This document shows, piece by piece, positions 63,718-64,000 of a DNA stretch of 64,000 nt (its first letter is position 1; each line of letters begins with the position of its first letter). The translations under genes were made by a program, and so were the position numbers. The DNA comes from an uncultured Duodenibacillus sp. GTDB lineage: Bacteria; Pseudomonadota; Gammaproteobacteria; Burkholderiales; Burkholderiaceae_F. Below the pieces are notes generated by a model. It did no database searches. It was not told the origin of the DNA and saw only the letters and a list, made by a program, of their open reading frames with translations. Location of the stretch: positions 1 to 64,000 of the forward strand of contig CALXQS010000006.1 in NCBI GenBank assembly GCA_944390715.1. The letters are read 5' to 3'.

Positions 63718-64000
63718 CTAGAGATTGTTCGAGGCATCTTCAGAGACAGTCTTGCGCATGCCGAGCTTGGTCGAGAAGAAATTCACGACGCGGGCAATTA
63801 CAGCAGGCTGATACCAAGGCAAATCTCCATGCCCGGCTCCGCGCACAAGAACATACTCAACGTCGCTTTTTGCCGCTTTCAGCGCTTCATACATGTGCGC
63901 ACTTTGCAAAGGACTGACAACCTTGTCGGCAGAACCGTGCAGCAGCAGAAACGGCGGTTCGCTTCCATCAACATGGCCGATGGGACTTGCGCCTATTGCC
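63718..64000 (-). CDS. Alpha/beta hydrolase, C-terminal part (runs off the right edge)
   Basis: A frame that enters from beyond the right edge and ends at 63718, giving the last 93 codons. It contains PPFLLLHGSADKVVSPLQS, with the acid residue (D) of the triad, and RGAGHGDLPWY, with the catalytic histidine. These are typical of prolyl-oligopeptidase/esterase-type alpha/beta hydrolases. The nucleophile serine and N-terminal part are outside the window. It lies nine bases before the U32 start on the same strand, so the two are likely co-transcribed. Confidence 0.82.
   Translation of the reverse strand, partial: AIGASPIGHVDGSEPPFLLLHGSADKVVSPLQSAHMYEALKAAKSDVEYVLVRGAGHGDLPWYQPAVIARVVNFFSTKLGMRKTVSEDASNNL

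Overview
The window looks like chromosome from a gut-type betaproteobacterium, most probably Sutterellaceae (Burkholderiales). This is inferred from gene content and order, not from a database search. The uvrA/MFS/ssb and pepN/fbp neighbourhoods and the tyrS/M23 peptidase/anmK cluster are arrangements I associate with betaproteobacteria. A Wolinella-type fumarate reductase cytochrome b, a NapC/NrfH-type tetraheme cytochrome and a dicarboxylate carrier point to anaerobic respiration. Nearly everything is core-type sequence with dense coding. The only mobile DNA seen is the N-terminal part of a transposase at the left edge. There is no prophage, CRISPR array, restriction system or toxin island.

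Layout. 1-613: transposase fragment, hairpins, tRNA-Leu(CAA). 699-4271: molybdate uptake (modABC) with its divergent regulator modE. 4659-5216: tetraheme cytochrome. 5433-10938: aminopeptidase N, fructose-1,6-bisphosphatase, a LapA-like membrane protein and uracil phosphoribosyltransferase. 11111-13937: DASS dicarboxylate carrier and an orphan frdC. 14246-17285: MBL hydrolase / MerR pair and a threonine-synthase-like enzyme. 17279-22059: uvrA, MFS, ssb. 22160-29513: a four-gene MacAB-type efflux operon with its own outer-membrane factor, divergent from a CpxRA-like two-component system. 29587-33671: IMPase, AhpC peroxiredoxin, EF-G-like GTPase. 33792-38445: dtd, tyrS, M23 peptidase, anmK. 38796-46626: SulP transporter, a gene remnant, then a complete 2-aminoethylphosphonate (AEP) uptake and degradation operon. 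46756-48947: a second OmpR/EnvZ-type pair. 49427-57466: dsbC, ADP-forming acetyl-CoA synthetase, DMT exporter, RNase P RNA, hemL, dsbD-like. 57737-64000: DMT exporter, dacB, groESL, U32 peptidase-family protein and a truncated alpha/beta hydrolase.

How parts work together. Three separate anaerobic genes (tetraheme cytochrome, DASS carrier, frdC) each have an FNR-type dyad upstream. The dyad before the DASS carrier is a perfect TTGAT-N4-ATCAA, and the one before frdC sits at exactly class II spacing from a -10-like hexamer. This suggests a small FNR regulon for fumarate/dicarboxylate respiration. The AEP operon (ATPase, fused double permease, lipoprotein binding protein, PhnW, PhnX) is preceded by a three-unit, 11-bp-period Pho box, suggesting phosphate-starvation control. 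AhpC has an OxyR-like dyad and a Fur-like box upstream. groESL has a near-perfect sigma-32 promoter. The efflux operon and its divergent two-component system share an intergenic region holding a 10-bp-period direct repeat, a plausible response-regulator site.

I did not find a clearly new biological system. The most useful leads are the regulatory sites above, a CX3CH haem motif in the tetraheme cytochrome, an orphan frdC, a His/Cys cluster in the sensor kinase beside the efflux operon, and a decayed gene next to the AEP operon.
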